Shown here one piece after another: positions 8,868 through 17,143 of a stretch of DNA of 64,000 nt (position 1 is the first letter of the stretch; the number at the start of each line of letters is the position of its first letter). The stretch comes from Sphingobium sp. B2D3C. GTDB lineage: Bacteria; Pseudomonadota; Alphaproteobacteria; Sphingomonadales; Sphingomonadaceae. Made by a program: the position numbers and the translations under genes. The notes under the pieces are model-generated. The model had not been told where the DNA came from. It saw only the letters and a program-made list of their open reading frames with translations, and ran no database searches. The stretch covers positions 434,001-498,000 of the forward strand of contig NZ_JAOQOK010000001.1 in the NCBI RefSeq assembly GCF_025961835.1. The letters are read 5' to 3'.

Positions 8868-9497
8868 CTAAGCTTTGCCCGACTGCGCCTGCGCGATAAG
8901 CGCATTGTCGATTTCCTTCGCGCGCACATAGGCGGGTCGGCTCTCAAGGCGCGCGACATAGTCCGAGAAAATCGGCCGGGAAGGGATGGTGCCGAACTGC
9001 AGCCCCCAAGCGATATGCGATCCGACATACACATCGGCTGCCGTGAACATCTCTCCGCAAATAAACGTCTTCCCCCGGAGCGCGCTTTCCAAGGTCTCGA
9101 TTGTCTGCTCGAAGCTGCCATAGCCCAATGTCCTTTCCCGATCAGGCTCAGCGACAAAACCCAATGCACGGTTCGTCACAGCCGCCTCTAGCGGTCCCGC
9201 CGCAAAGAACATCCAGCGATAATAATCGGCACGATCGGGGAGGGGCGGGGCCAGCGCTGCTTCGGGAAAGCGATCCGCCAGCCAGGCGCAAATCGCGGCG
9301 CATTCCGTGACGACCGCTCCTTCGTGCACCACGGCGGGCACCTTTCCCATCGGATTGATGGCCAGATAGGCCGGGCCTTTCATCTCGGTCTGGTAGTCGA
9401 GCAGGTGGGTTTCGTACGGGACGCCGACTTCTTCCAGCATCCAGCGGACAATTTGCCCGCGCGACATCGGGTTGGTGTAGAATTGAATTTGGCTCAT
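8868..9497 (-). CDS. Glutathione S-transferase family protein
   Basis: This 209-residue protein has a thioredoxin-like N-terminal domain (residues 1-80) starting MSQIQFYTNPMSRGQIVRWML, with the NPMGKVPAVV cis-proline loop and the ECAAICAWLAD segment that binds glutathione, and a helical C-terminal domain with FICGEMFTAADVYVGS, the GST N-capping box. It is probably cytosolic and conjugates glutathione to electrophiles or reduces peroxides. The serine in SRGQ may be the thiol-activating residue, but the substrate cannot be inferred. It stands alone on the minus strand. Confidence 0.92.
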   Translation of the reverse strand: MSQIQFYTNPMSRGQIVRWMLEEVGVPYETHLLDYQTEMKGPAYLAINPMGKVPAVVHEGAVVTECAAICAWLADRFPEAALAPPLPDRADYYRWMFFAAGPLEAAVTNRALGFVAEPDRERTLGYGSFEQTIETLESALRGKTFICGEMFTAADVYVGSHIAWGLQFGTIPSRPIFSDYVARLESRPAYVRAKEIDNALIAQAQSGKA

Positions 9498-9548
9498 GAT
9501 CGTCTCCCCAGTGACTGGAACGTATCATGAACGAAATTTAGGGTTTCG

Positions 9549-10226
9549 TCAAAGTCCTGCCTTATGGGCGAAGCGTCCTTCGCTCAGAAAGTGCTTTATC
9601 TGGGCATGAGCGGTCGGGTGATAGGGCAGCAGCATATGGGAGAGCGGGAGGACGATGTGGTCAGTCGCGTCCCTCAATCTGGTCGAGGCCACGCTGACCT
9701 TGCCATCGCTCGGCCCTGGCAGAAGGCGTGACGCGCCATAGCGCATCATCGGGCGGTCGCCGGCGATGATTCCCACCGGATAGTCGATCTCACCCAACAT
9801 AGCAGTGATCTCTGCCGGGCGCTGCGTGATCAGGGCCGGTGCGGCCCTACCGAGGATCGGGCGCAGCAACGCATAACGGTGCAATGTGTCGGCTATCTCG
9901 CTGCCAGCGTTAGGCGTTCCCAACATGACGACCCGGCCCAGCCGCGCCGGGCGCCGCGCTTTGATGAGCGCGCGGGCGACCAGACCGCCCATGGAATGGC
10001 AGACGATGTGGAGAGGCTGATCCGGGCTACCCGCTGTATCGATCTCTTCCAGACGTGGGCCGAGCAGTTTGCAGATGCCCTCGAGGTCCAGCCGCCAACT
10101 GTTGTAACTCAGATCGACGGGCTGATAGCCGGTGCTGCGAAGCATGGCGGCGAGGGGACGGTTCATCACCGCGAATCCGGCAAAGCCATGAATGAGGAGG
10201 ACGGTCGGCTGCACGGTGGGTGTCAA
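9549..10226 (-). CDS. Lipase-like alpha/beta hydrolase
   Basis: This 225-residue protein has the oxyanion-hole loop LLIHGFAGF and a nucleophile elbow CHSMGGLVARA (serine near residue 94). LPGPSDGKVSVAST probably carries the acid and LPLSHMLLPYHP the histidine of the triad. This arrangement resembles EstA/LipA-type and triacylglycerol lipase-like hydrolases. No signal peptide is seen, so it is probably cytosolic. The substrate is unknown. Its start lies 125 nt downstream of the clpA stop on the same strand, with a hairpin between them. Confidence 0.87.
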   Translation of the reverse strand: MTPTVQPTVLLIHGFAGFAVMNRPLAAMLRSTGYQPVDLSYNSWRLDLEGICKLLGPRLEEIDTAGSPDQPLHIVCHSMGGLVARALIKARRPARLGRVVMLGTPNAGSEIADTLHRYALLRPILGRAAPALITQRPAEITAMLGEIDYPVGIIAGDRPMMRYGASRLLPGPSDGKVSVASTRLRDATDHIVLPLSHMLLPYHPTAHAQIKHFLSEGRFAHKAGL

Positions 10227-10289
10227 CGCCTGATCATGCCTGAGCGATCCCGGCCATCCTCAAGGTGATGCGGATATCCTGAAAGCAAG

Positions 10290-10317
10290 CCGGCCCCGAG
10301 CAACTGCCCGGGGCCGG
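10290..10317 (-). terminator. Probable terminator of clpA
   Basis: A perfect 9-bp GC stem (CCGGCCCCG / CGGGGCCGG) with a ten-base loop lies 34 nt beyond the clpA stop. On the minus strand it is followed by CTTGCTTTC, T-rich but not a clean T run, so it may be weak. Confidence 0.6.
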
Positions 10318-10350
10318 TCGAGATTATATGAACTGTGCCGTCGATGGTGT

Positions 10351-12681
10351 TCAGCTCTTCGGTTCTGAGACCTCGGAAGGGCCGCTCTTTGCCTTGCGCG
10401 TAGCACTCCCCTTGCTGCGCTTGGGCGCAGCAGGCGTGATCTCGAAGGTGAGAGCGTCGTCCTTGAGGCGGACATGAACCTCGCCACCGTGCACGAGCTT
10501 GCCGAACAGCAGTTCCTCGGCGAGGGGCTGCTTGATCTTCTCCTGCATGAGCCGACCCATCGGACGGGCACCGTACAGCTTGTCGTAACCGCGGGCGGTG
10601 AGCCAGTTGCGGGCTTCGTCGTCGAGCGTGATGTGGACATCGCGATCGGCCAGTTGAAGCTCGAGTTGCAGGATGAACTTGTCGACCACGCGGGCGACAA
10701 CCTCGGACGGCAGATAGCCGAAGGGCACGATGGCATCGAGGCGGTTGCGGAATTCCGGCGTGAAGAGCTTCTTCACGGCTTCCTCCTGCACATCTTCGCG
10801 CGTCGATTCCCCGAACCCGATCGATTCCTTCGCCATGTCGGACGCGCCGGCATTGGTCGTCATGATCAGGATCACGTTGCGGAAGTCGACGGTCTTGCCG
10901 TGGTGATCGGTCAGGCGCCCGTTGTCCATCACCTGCAGCAGGATGTTGAACAGGTCCGGATGGGCCTTTTCGATCTCGTCCAGCAGCAGCACGCAATGCG
11001 GGTTCTGGTCGATAGCATCGGTCAGCAGGCCGCCCTGATCATAGCCGACATAGCCGGGCGGCGCGCCGATCAGGCGGCTGACCGAATGCCGCTCCATATA
11101 TTCCGACATGTCGAAGCGCTGGAGCGGGATGCCGAGCAGCGTGGCGAGCTGGCGGGCGACCTCTGTCTTGCCGACGCCGGTAGGGCCGGAGAAGAGATAG
11201 TTGCCGATCGGCTTGTCCGGATCGCGTAGGCCGGCGCGCGACAGCTTGATCGCGGAGCTGAGCACCTCGATGGCCTTGTCCTGCCCGAAGACGACACGCT
11301 TGAGATCGGTCTGGAGGGTTTCCAGCACGCTCTTGTCGTCGCTCGACACGGTCTTGGGCGGGATGCGCGCCATCGTGGCGATCACAGCCTCGATCTCCTT
11401 GGGCGTGATCATCTTCTTGCGACGCGAGGGCGGCACAAGCATCTGCATCGCGCCGACTTCGTCGATCACGTCGATCGCCTTGTCCGGCAGCTTGCGATCA
11501 TTGATATACCGCGCTGACAGCTCCACCGCCGCCTTGATGGCATCGGGCGTGTATTTGACCGAGTGGTGATCCTCGAAGGCCGAACGCAGGCCCATGAGGA
11601 TCTTGACGGTATCATCCACGGTCGGCTCGTTCACATCGATCTTCTGGAAGCGACGCAGCAGCGCGCGGTCCTTCTCGAAGTGGTTGCGGAACTCCTTGTA
11701 GGTCGTCGAGCCGATGCAGCGGATCGCGCCACCCGACAGCGCAGGCTTCAGGAGGTTCGAGGCATCCATGGCTCCGCCTGACGTCGCGCCGGCGCCGATC
11801 ACCGTGTGGATCTCGTCGATGAACAGCACCGCGTGCGGCATCTTTTCCAGTTCGGTGACGACGGCCTTCAGCCGCTCCTCGAAGTCGCCGCGATAGCGCG
11901 TGCCAGCGAGCAGCGCGCCCATGTCGAGTGAGTAGATCACCGCTTCCTTGAGCACGTCGGGCACTTCGCCATTGACGATCTTGCGCGCCAGACCCTCGGC
12001 AATGGCCGTTTTGCCCACGCCCGGATCACCCACATAGAGCGGGTTGTTCTTGGAACGCCGGCACAGGATCTGGATCGTCCGATCCACCTCGGAATCGCGG
12101 CCGATCAGCGGATCGACCTTTCCTTCCTTCGCCTTCTCGTTGAGATTGACGGTGAACTGGTCGAGCGCGCCTTCCTTCTTCTTGGCCTCCGGCTTCTTCT
12201 CTTCCTCGGCCTGGGCCGGCTTGGCCGGCTCCGGCGAGGCAGCGCCCTTGCCGACGCCGTGCGAGAGATAGGAAACCGCGTCGAGGCGGCTCATGTCCTG
12301 CTGCTGCAGGAAATACACGGCGTAGCTCTCCCGCTCGGAGAACAAAGCCACCAGCACATTCGCACCGGTCACTTCTTCCTTGCCGGAAGACTGGACGTGA
12401 AGGATCGCGCGCTGGACGACGCGCTGGAACCCGCTGGTGGGAGAGGGGTCGACGCCGCCGGAGACCTTCAGGCTCTCCAGTTCGGTATCGAGATAATGGG
12501 TGACCGTGTCGCCAAGCTCACCAAGATCCACGCCACAGGCCTGCATGACCTTTGCGGCATGTTCATCGTCAATCAGCGCCAGCAGCAGATGCTCGAGCGT
12601 CGCATATTCGTGCGCGCGCTCCGTGGCATGTGCCAGAGCATTGTGCAGAGTTGTTTCGAGGGCGGACGCGAAAGAGGGCAT
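10351..12681 (-). CDS. clpA: ATP-dependent Clp protease ATP-binding subunit ClpA
   Basis: This 776-residue AAA+ unfoldase feeds substrates to ClpP. It has the double Clp_N repeat (MPSFASALETTLHNAL onward), a charged lysine/glutamate linker near residues 145-170, a first AAA module with Walker A GDPGVGKTAIAEG and DEIHTVIGAGATSGGAMDA, and a second with GPTGVGKTEVARQ and LLLDEIEKAHPD, then the C-terminal ClpB_D2 helix bundle. The start at 12681 was taken because ClpA proteins begin MPSF and AGGAG precedes it; the reading frame extends 85 codons further without homology. The C-terminal tail is lysine/serine-rich. No clpS lies next to it. Confidence 0.96.
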   Translation of the reverse strand: MPSFASALETTLHNALAHATERAHEYATLEHLLLALIDDEHAAKVMQACGVDLGELGDTVTHYLDTELESLKVSGGVDPSPTSGFQRVVQRAILHVQSSGKEEVTGANVLVALFSERESYAVYFLQQQDMSRLDAVSYLSHGVGKGAASPEPAKPAQAEEEKKPEAKKKEGALDQFTVNLNEKAKEGKVDPLIGRDSEVDRTIQILCRRSKNNPLYVGDPGVGKTAIAEGLARKIVNGEVPDVLKEAVIYSLDMGALLAGTRYRGDFEERLKAVVTELEKMPHAVLFIDEIHTVIGAGATSGGAMDASNLLKPALSGGAIRCIGSTTYKEFRNHFEKDRALLRRFQKIDVNEPTVDDTVKILMGLRSAFEDHHSVKYTPDAIKAAVELSARYINDRKLPDKAIDVIDEVGAMQMLVPPSRRKKMITPKEIEAVIATMARIPPKTVSSDDKSVLETLQTDLKRVVFGQDKAIEVLSSAIKLSRAGLRDPDKPIGNYLFSGPTGVGKTEVARQLATLLGIPLQRFDMSEYMERHSVSRLIGAPPGYVGYDQGGLLTDAIDQNPHCVLLLDEIEKAHPDLFNILLQVMDNGRLTDHHGKTVDFRNVILIMTTNAGASDMAKESIGFGESTREDVQEEAVKKLFTPEFRNRLDAIVPFGYLPSEVVARVVDKFILQLELQLADRDVHITLDDEARNWLTARGYDKLYGARPMGRLMQEKIKQPLAEELLFGKLVHGGEVHVRLKDDALTFEITPAAPKRSKGSATRKAKSGPSEVSEPKS

Positions 12682-12823
12682 ATGTTCTACTCCTGCGGCC
12701 CGAGAGAGGGTCGCGTTAGGGTCAATGTCGGCACGCCGCGAGCCGCCTTCAAGGGCCGCTCTGTCATCCACCGATTTGCCGGGGGCCGATATGCGCCAGA
12801 AGGCGATCCTGCCTCCGCTCTCC

Positions 12824-13024
12824 TCATTTCTTGAATAGCGCCTCAGCGCTTGCCTTATGGTGAACTGCGCTCGATTTCTTGGCGCGGGTGCGCTCGATTT
12901 CGGCTGAAAGAAGGCTGATGCGTTCATCGAGCTCATCGACCGAAAGCCGATCCAAATCTTCGCGGATCAGCTGTGCAATCAGGTCGCCGGGCCGCGCCCG
13001 GGGTGAGGCGTCGTCGAAATCCAT
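12824..13024 (-). CDS. DUF1192 family small protein
   Basis: This 66-residue protein reads MDFDDASPRARPGDLIAQL then DLDRLSVDELDERISLLSAEIERT, the compact DUF1192 pattern of an acidic start and one coiled-coil helix. The family is common in alphaproteobacteria and has no assigned function. The start at 13024 matches the family; an upstream extension of the frame lacks similarity. It lies upstream of clpA on the same strand (142 nt) and divergent from the quinone oxidoreductase. Confidence 0.85.
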   Translation of the reverse strand: MDFDDASPRARPGDLIAQLIREDLDRLSVDELDERISLLSAEIERTRAKKSSAVHHKASAEALFKK

Positions 13025-13193
13025 GGCGACATGCTTGCGCCAAAGTCCGCGCAAGTCAACCGGGGTTGGCAGAAGCCTCGGCATGCCGGAAGGGGCGATC
13101 TCAATCCGCCTACCCTGCTTTCCGGGCTGGTCTTTTTCGCACCGGACTCTAGACGTAGGGCCGATCACGGCCAGCCAGGGGGAGCAAGCCAAG

Positions 13194-14195
13194 GTGACGA
13201 ACCTGCCCGAGACCATGCGCGCCATTGCTATTCTGGAGCCGGGCGGGCCGGATGTGCTGACCGAGGTTCAGGTTCCCCTGCCGGTGCCCGCGCAAGGCGA
13301 AGTGCTCGTTGCGGTCGCGGCGGCAGGCGTCAATCGCCCAGACGTTCTGCAGCGGCAGGGCAGCTATCCGCCTCCGCCCGGCGCCTCCCCGCTGCCCGGG
13401 CTCGAAGTGGCCGGAACCATTGTTGCGGTGGGTGAGGGGATAGGCCCTGACGTGATCGGCGAGCGCGTCTGTTCGCTGGTCGCGGGCGGCGGCTATGCCG
13501 AATATGCCTGCGCCGACTATGCCCAATGCCTCGCCATCCCTTCGGCGCTCTCGATGGAAGAAGCGGCCGCAATTCCTGAGACGCTGATGACGGTCTGGCA
13601 CAATCTCTTCGAGCGCGCCTATATCGTGAACGGCGACAGCGTGCTCATCCATGGCGGGACGAGCGGCATCGGCACCATGGCCGTGGCCCTATGCCGACTG
13701 TTCGAGATCACGACGATCGTCACCTGTGGCAGTGACGACAAGTGCCGCGCCGCGCTGGAATGGGGCGCTGGCCATGCGATCAATTATCGCAGCGAGGACT
13801 TCGTCGAGGCGGTAAAGCGCATCACGGACGGCAAGGGCGTGACGGCGGTGCTGGACATGGTGGGCGGCGATTATCTCCCGCGCAACCTGGAGTGCCTGGC
13901 CGAGGACGGCCGGCATGTCTCCATTGCGGTGCTGGGTGGGGCCAAGGCCGACCTGTTCATTCCCAAAATCATGATGCGCCGCCTGACGCTCACCGGGTCC
14001 ACATTGCGGGCGCGGACCGCGGGCTTCAAGGGCCTGCTCGTCGATGAGATCCGCCGCACGGTCTGGTCGATGGCGGAGGAGGGTGCGCTGCGTCCCGCAC
14101 TGGACCGCGTCTTCCCGCTTGGCGAAGCAGCGCAAGCGCACGCGCTGATGGAAGCGGGCGAGCACTTTGGCAAGATCGTCCTGAAGGTGCGGTGA
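13194..14195 (+). CDS. NAD(P)H:quinone oxidoreductase, zinc-independent MDR family
   Basis: This 333-residue medium-chain dehydrogenase/reductase resembles Qor and the PIG3 group: RAIAILEPGGPDVL, GVNRPDVLQRQGSYPPPPGASPLPGLEVAGTI, and a Rossmann loop HGGTSGIGTMAVALC. The zinc ligands of alcohol dehydrogenases are absent. It probably performs NADPH-dependent reduction of quinones or enones in the cytosol. The GTG at 13194 has AGGGGGAG 9 nt upstream and gives MTNLPETMRAIAI, the N-terminus I expect for this group; ATG 13215 is the alternative. Confidence 0.9.
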   Translation: MTNLPETMRAIAILEPGGPDVLTEVQVPLPVPAQGEVLVAVAAAGVNRPDVLQRQGSYPPPPGASPLPGLEVAGTIVAVGEGIGPDVIGERVCSLVAGGGYAEYACADYAQCLAIPSALSMEEAAAIPETLMTVWHNLFERAYIVNGDSVLIHGGTSGIGTMAVALCRLFEITTIVTCGSDDKCRAALEWGAGHAINYRSEDFVEAVKRITDGKGVTAVLDMVGGDYLPRNLECLAEDGRHVSIAVLGGAKADLFIPKIMMRRLTLTGSTLRARTAGFKGLLVDEIRRTVWSMAEEGALRPALDRVFPLGEAAQAHALMEAGEHFGKIVLKVR

Positions 14196-14299
14196 AGAGT
14201 TGCCGAGTGACGCAAATCCGTCATATTCCCAGAAAAACTGTCACATTGTTCGGCTAGAGCGCGCTTGGGGAAATGGTGTCCCCGGGGGTCGAGAAAGCC

Positions 14300-15139
14300 A
14301 TGAACGCCATCAGCTCAATCGCGCAGGAGCGGGCTGTCCGCAGCGGTCATCCGCGCGCCCACTACCGCACGATCTGGATCAGCGACATCCATCTCGGCAC
14401 CAAAGGGTGCAATGCGGAGATGTTGGTCGATTTTCTCGACAATGTGGACAGCGACACGCTGTACCTGGTCGGCGACATCGTCGATGGCTGGCAGCTCAAG
14501 AAGCGGGTCTACTGGCCGACCGCCCATAACGATGTGGTCTGGCGCGTGATGAAGCGGGCGCGGCGCGGCACGCGCGTCATCTATATCCCCGGCAATCATG
14601 ACGAGATTTTTCGCCAGTTCACCGGCATGAGCTTTGGCGGCGTCGAGATCCGCCGCAAGATGATCCACACGACCGTAGAGGGCCGCAAGCTGCTGGTGCT
14701 GCATGGCGATGAGTTCGACACGGTCATGCTCGCCCATCGCTGGCTCGCCTTCGTGGGGGACGCCGCTTACACCGCGCTGATGGCGCTCAATCGCCGCGTC
14801 AACCAGGTCCGCCGCTGGCTGGGCCTGCCTTATTGGTCGCTCTCCAAGATCGCCAAACACAAGGTCAAGAACGCCGTGGCGTTCATCACGCGCTTCGAGG
14901 AGATCGTCGCGCATGAGGCGGGACGACGGCGTGTCGATGGCGTCGTCTGCGGGCACATCCACACGGCGGAAATCCGCCAGTTCGGCGAGATCACTTATTA
15001 TAATGATGGCGACTGGGTGGAGGGATGCACGGCGCTTGTCGAGCATCATGATGGGCGGATGGAAATCCTGCACTGGGCCGAGGTGATGGCGGCGCGCACC
15101 CCAGGCGCCGCTGCGGATGATCTGGAGGCCGCCGCTTGA
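14300..15139 (+). CDS. LpxH-like metallophosphoesterase (UDP-2,3-diacylglucosamine diphosphatase family)
   Basis: This 279-residue calcineurin-type phosphoesterase has the full metal-binding set: SDIHLGTKG, GDIVDGWQ, PGNHDE, HGDEFD and CGHIHTAEI. Its closest named relatives are LpxH-type enzymes that hydrolyse UDP-2,3-diacylglucosamine in lipid A synthesis, but this longer alphaproteobacterial subgroup often sits beside a glycosyltransferase, as here, and its substrate may differ. The start could also be ATG 14273 (nine residues longer); neither has a strong ribosome site. Its stop overlaps the next start (TTGA), so the pair is coupled. Confidence 0.85.
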   Translation: MNAISSIAQERAVRSGHPRAHYRTIWISDIHLGTKGCNAEMLVDFLDNVDSDTLYLVGDIVDGWQLKKRVYWPTAHNDVVWRVMKRARRGTRVIYIPGNHDEIFRQFTGMSFGGVEIRRKMIHTTVEGRKLLVLHGDEFDTVMLAHRWLAFVGDAAYTALMALNRRVNQVRRWLGLPYWSLSKIAKHKVKNAVAFITRFEEIVAHEAGRRRVDGVVCGHIHTAEIRQFGEITYYNDGDWVEGCTALVEHHDGRMEILHWAEVMAARTPGAAADDLEAAA

Positions 15140-16194
15140 GCGGTTATGGGCCTGCTCCGGCCGGCCGGCGCATCCTCATCGTCACCGATGCCTGGGCACC
15201 CCAGGTCAATGGCGTCGTGCGCACGCTTCAGGCGGTTCGCGCAGAACTTATCGCCATGGGGCACGCGGTCGAGGTGATTGCGCCCGACCGCTTTCACACG
15301 CTGCCTTGCCCCACTTATCCCGAAATTCGGCTGGCAATGCCGGCGCCGGGGGCGATTGCCCGCATGATCGCGGCGTTCGGGCCGGATGCGATTCATCTCG
15401 CGACCGAAGGCCCGCTATGTCTGGCCGCGCGGCGCTGGTGCCTGCGCCACAACCGCCCGTTCACCACGGCATTCCACACCAATTTCCCTGATTATGTCGA
15501 GCGACGCACGGGCCTCTCGGCGGACTGGTTCTGGCCGTATTTCCGCTGGTTTCATGGGGCGGCGCAAGCGGTGCTCACAGCAACGCCGTCCGTGCGCGCC
15601 GAACTGCATCGCGCCGGCATCCGCCACACGCATCACTGGGGGCGCGGCGTCGATCTGACGCAGTTCTCGCCGCAGGGGGATGGGCATCCCGCGCTTGCCG
15701 GCTTGCCGAGGCCGATCCTTCTCCACGTCGGCCGTGTCGCCGTGGAGAAGAATATCGAGGCCTTCCTCGCGCTCGATACGCCCGGCAGCAAGGTCGTGGT
15801 GGGCGATGGGCCTGCGCGCGCGTCGCTGGAGGCGCGGCATCCCGCCGTTCACTTCCTGGGCATGTTGAGCGGAGAGGCGCTTGTCTCGGCCTATCGGGCT
15901 GCCGATGTCTTCGTCTTCCCCAGTCGCACCGACACCTTTGGGCTGGTGATGATCGAGGCGCTCGCCTGCGGCACGCCGGTGGCGGCTTATCCGGTCACCG
16001 GCCCGGTCGACGTGCTGACAGCACAGACCGGCGCGATGGACGAGGATCTCGCGCGCGCCGTGACGCAGGCGCTGGAGCTTTCTCCGTCGGCCTGCACGGC
16101 GCATGCGCGCGGCTTCACCTGGCGGCGCAGCGCGGAGCAGTTCCTCGAGAGCTTGCACTGGCTCGACGCCCCGGCGTTGGCACACGCGGCCTGA
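15136..16194 (+). CDS. Glycosyltransferase family 4 (GT-B), MgtA-like
   Basis: This 352-residue protein has the N-terminal acceptor domain start ILIVTDAWAPQVNGVVRTL and the C-terminal donor domain with ILLHVGRVAVEKNIEAFL and FVFPSRTDTFGLVMIEALACGTPVAAYP, including the E-x7-E motif. It resembles GDP-mannose- or UDP-sugar-dependent glycosyltransferases that glycosylate membrane lipids. It starts with TTG at 15136, overlapping the stop of the phosphoesterase by 4 nt, with no ATG nearby. Tight coupling suggests both act in one envelope-glycolipid pathway; the sugar and acceptor are not readable from the sequence. Confidence 0.87.
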   Translation: MSGYGPAPAGRRILIVTDAWAPQVNGVVRTLQAVRAELIAMGHAVEVIAPDRFHTLPCPTYPEIRLAMPAPGAIARMIAAFGPDAIHLATEGPLCLAARRWCLRHNRPFTTAFHTNFPDYVERRTGLSADWFWPYFRWFHGAAQAVLTATPSVRAELHRAGIRHTHHWGRGVDLTQFSPQGDGHPALAGLPRPILLHVGRVAVEKNIEAFLALDTPGSKVVVGDGPARASLEARHPAVHFLGMLSGEALVSAYRAADVFVFPSRTDTFGLVMIEALACGTPVAAYPVTGPVDVLTAQTGAMDEDLARAVTQALELSPSACTAHARGFTWRRSAEQFLESLHWLDAPALAHAA

Positions 16195-16254
16195 GCCCGT
16201 TGTAAGGGCCGAACGGTCTTTCGCTCCCTCGGGGGCCGCGACGCGCGCGAACGC

Positions 16255-16283
16255 TTGCCGATCCAGCCGGAATAGCTTATCTG
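16255..16283 (+). promoter_or_regulatory. Possible promoter of the TrcR-like gene
   Basis: TTGCCG at 16255-16260 and TATCTG at 16278-16283 are separated by 17 nt. A leader hairpin (AAGGCCATCCC / GGGGTGGCCCTT, one bulge) follows at about 16293-16318, just before the ribosome site. Sequence-only call. Confidence 0.4.
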
Positions 16284-16346
16284 TGCGACCATCAAGGCCA
16301 TCCCGTGAGGGGTGGCCCTTCTATTTTGCACAGAAGGACTTGTCCC

Positions 16347-17018
16347 GTGGCACAGCCGCTCATGCCCCACGCCACAGCCAGCTGGCTGGTCGACAACACT
16401 GCGCTCAGCTTTGAGCAGATTGCGGAATTCTGCGGTTTGCACATCCTCGAGGTGCAGGCGATCGCGGACGATACCGCCGGCACCAAATATACCGGCCGTG
16501 ATCCGGTCCGTGCGCATGAAATCTCGGTGGAGGAAATCCACAAGGGTGAGCAGAACCCCGATTACAAGCTGCAGATGCTCAAGGGGCCGGACCCGGTCCG
16601 CCGCACCAAGGGACCGCGCTACACGCCGGTTTCCAAGCGTCAGGACAAGCCGGACGGCATCGCATGGATTCTGCGCCACCATCCCGAGGTTTCGGACGGC
16701 GCAATCGGCAAGCTGATCGGCACGACGCGCACGACCATCCAGGCGATCCGTGAGCGGACGCACTGGAACATCAGCAATATCCAGCCCAAGGACCCGGTGA
16801 CGCTGGGCCTGTGCTCGCAGCGTGAGCTGGATGCGCTGGTGGCAAAGGCGGCCAAGAAGGCCGGCATCGAAGCGCCCACCGACAACCGTCTCGATGGCGA
16901 CCGTGAGGCACTGATCGCCGAACTGCGTCAGGAGCGCGAGGACGCACAGCGCCGCGCGTCTGAAACGATGCTGGCGGAGGAAGCCGCTTTGTTCGCGAGC
17001 CGCCCCCGCGAAGACTGA
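16347..17018 (+). CDS. DUF1013 / TrcR-type cell-cycle transcriptional regulator
   Basis: This 223-residue protein is a clear DUF1013 member: MPHATASWLVDNTALSFEQIA, FCGLHILEVQAIADD, then the second helical domain GIAWILRHHPEVSDGAIGKLIGTTRTTIQAI, which looks like a helix-turn-helix. NCBI names the family TrcR, a cell-cycle regulator first studied in Caulobacter. It ends in a charged coiled-coil tail (ELRQEREDAQRRASE). The start is GTG 16347, with AAGGA 8 nt before it, matching the family N-terminus MAQPLMP. Monocistronic by spacing. Confidence 0.9.
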   Translation: MAQPLMPHATASWLVDNTALSFEQIAEFCGLHILEVQAIADDTAGTKYTGRDPVRAHEISVEEIHKGEQNPDYKLQMLKGPDPVRRTKGPRYTPVSKRQDKPDGIAWILRHHPEVSDGAIGKLIGTTRTTIQAIRERTHWNISNIQPKDPVTLGLCSQRELDALVAKAAKKAGIEAPTDNRLDGDREALIAELRQEREDAQRRASETMLAEEAALFASRPRED

Positions 17019-17023
17019 TTTCG

Positions 17024-17040
17024 CGCCCCGATTCGGGGCG
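17024..17040 (+). terminator. Hairpin after the TrcR-like gene, possible weak terminator
   Basis: CGCCCCG-ATT-CGGGGCG begins 6 nt after the stop codon. No T run follows, so termination is uncertain. Confidence 0.35.
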
Positions 17041-17078
17041 TTCGGGGTCGAATTTGCACTGTCATCAAAAGCATTCAT

Positions 17079-17101
17079 CCGGGCGACGTAGCGTCGCCCG
17101 G
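17079..17101 (+). other. Perfect hairpin in the leader of the acyl-CoA ligase gene
   Basis: CCGGGCGAC and GTCGCCCGG form a perfect 9-bp stem around GTAGC, 43 nt before the ligase start. With no T run it is either an mRNA leader structure or an intergenic palindrome. Confidence 0.45.
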
Positions 17102-17143
17102 CATGGCGTTGCCTTGCCACGCGGGATCGCATAGCCTCTCCGT

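Noticed and set aside
10474..11229. A 251-codon open frame antisense to clpA (and similar ones against argC, rimO, serS, nrdA)
   Set aside because: Mirror frames of strongly conserved genes in high-GC DNA, without ribosome sites or recognisable domains.
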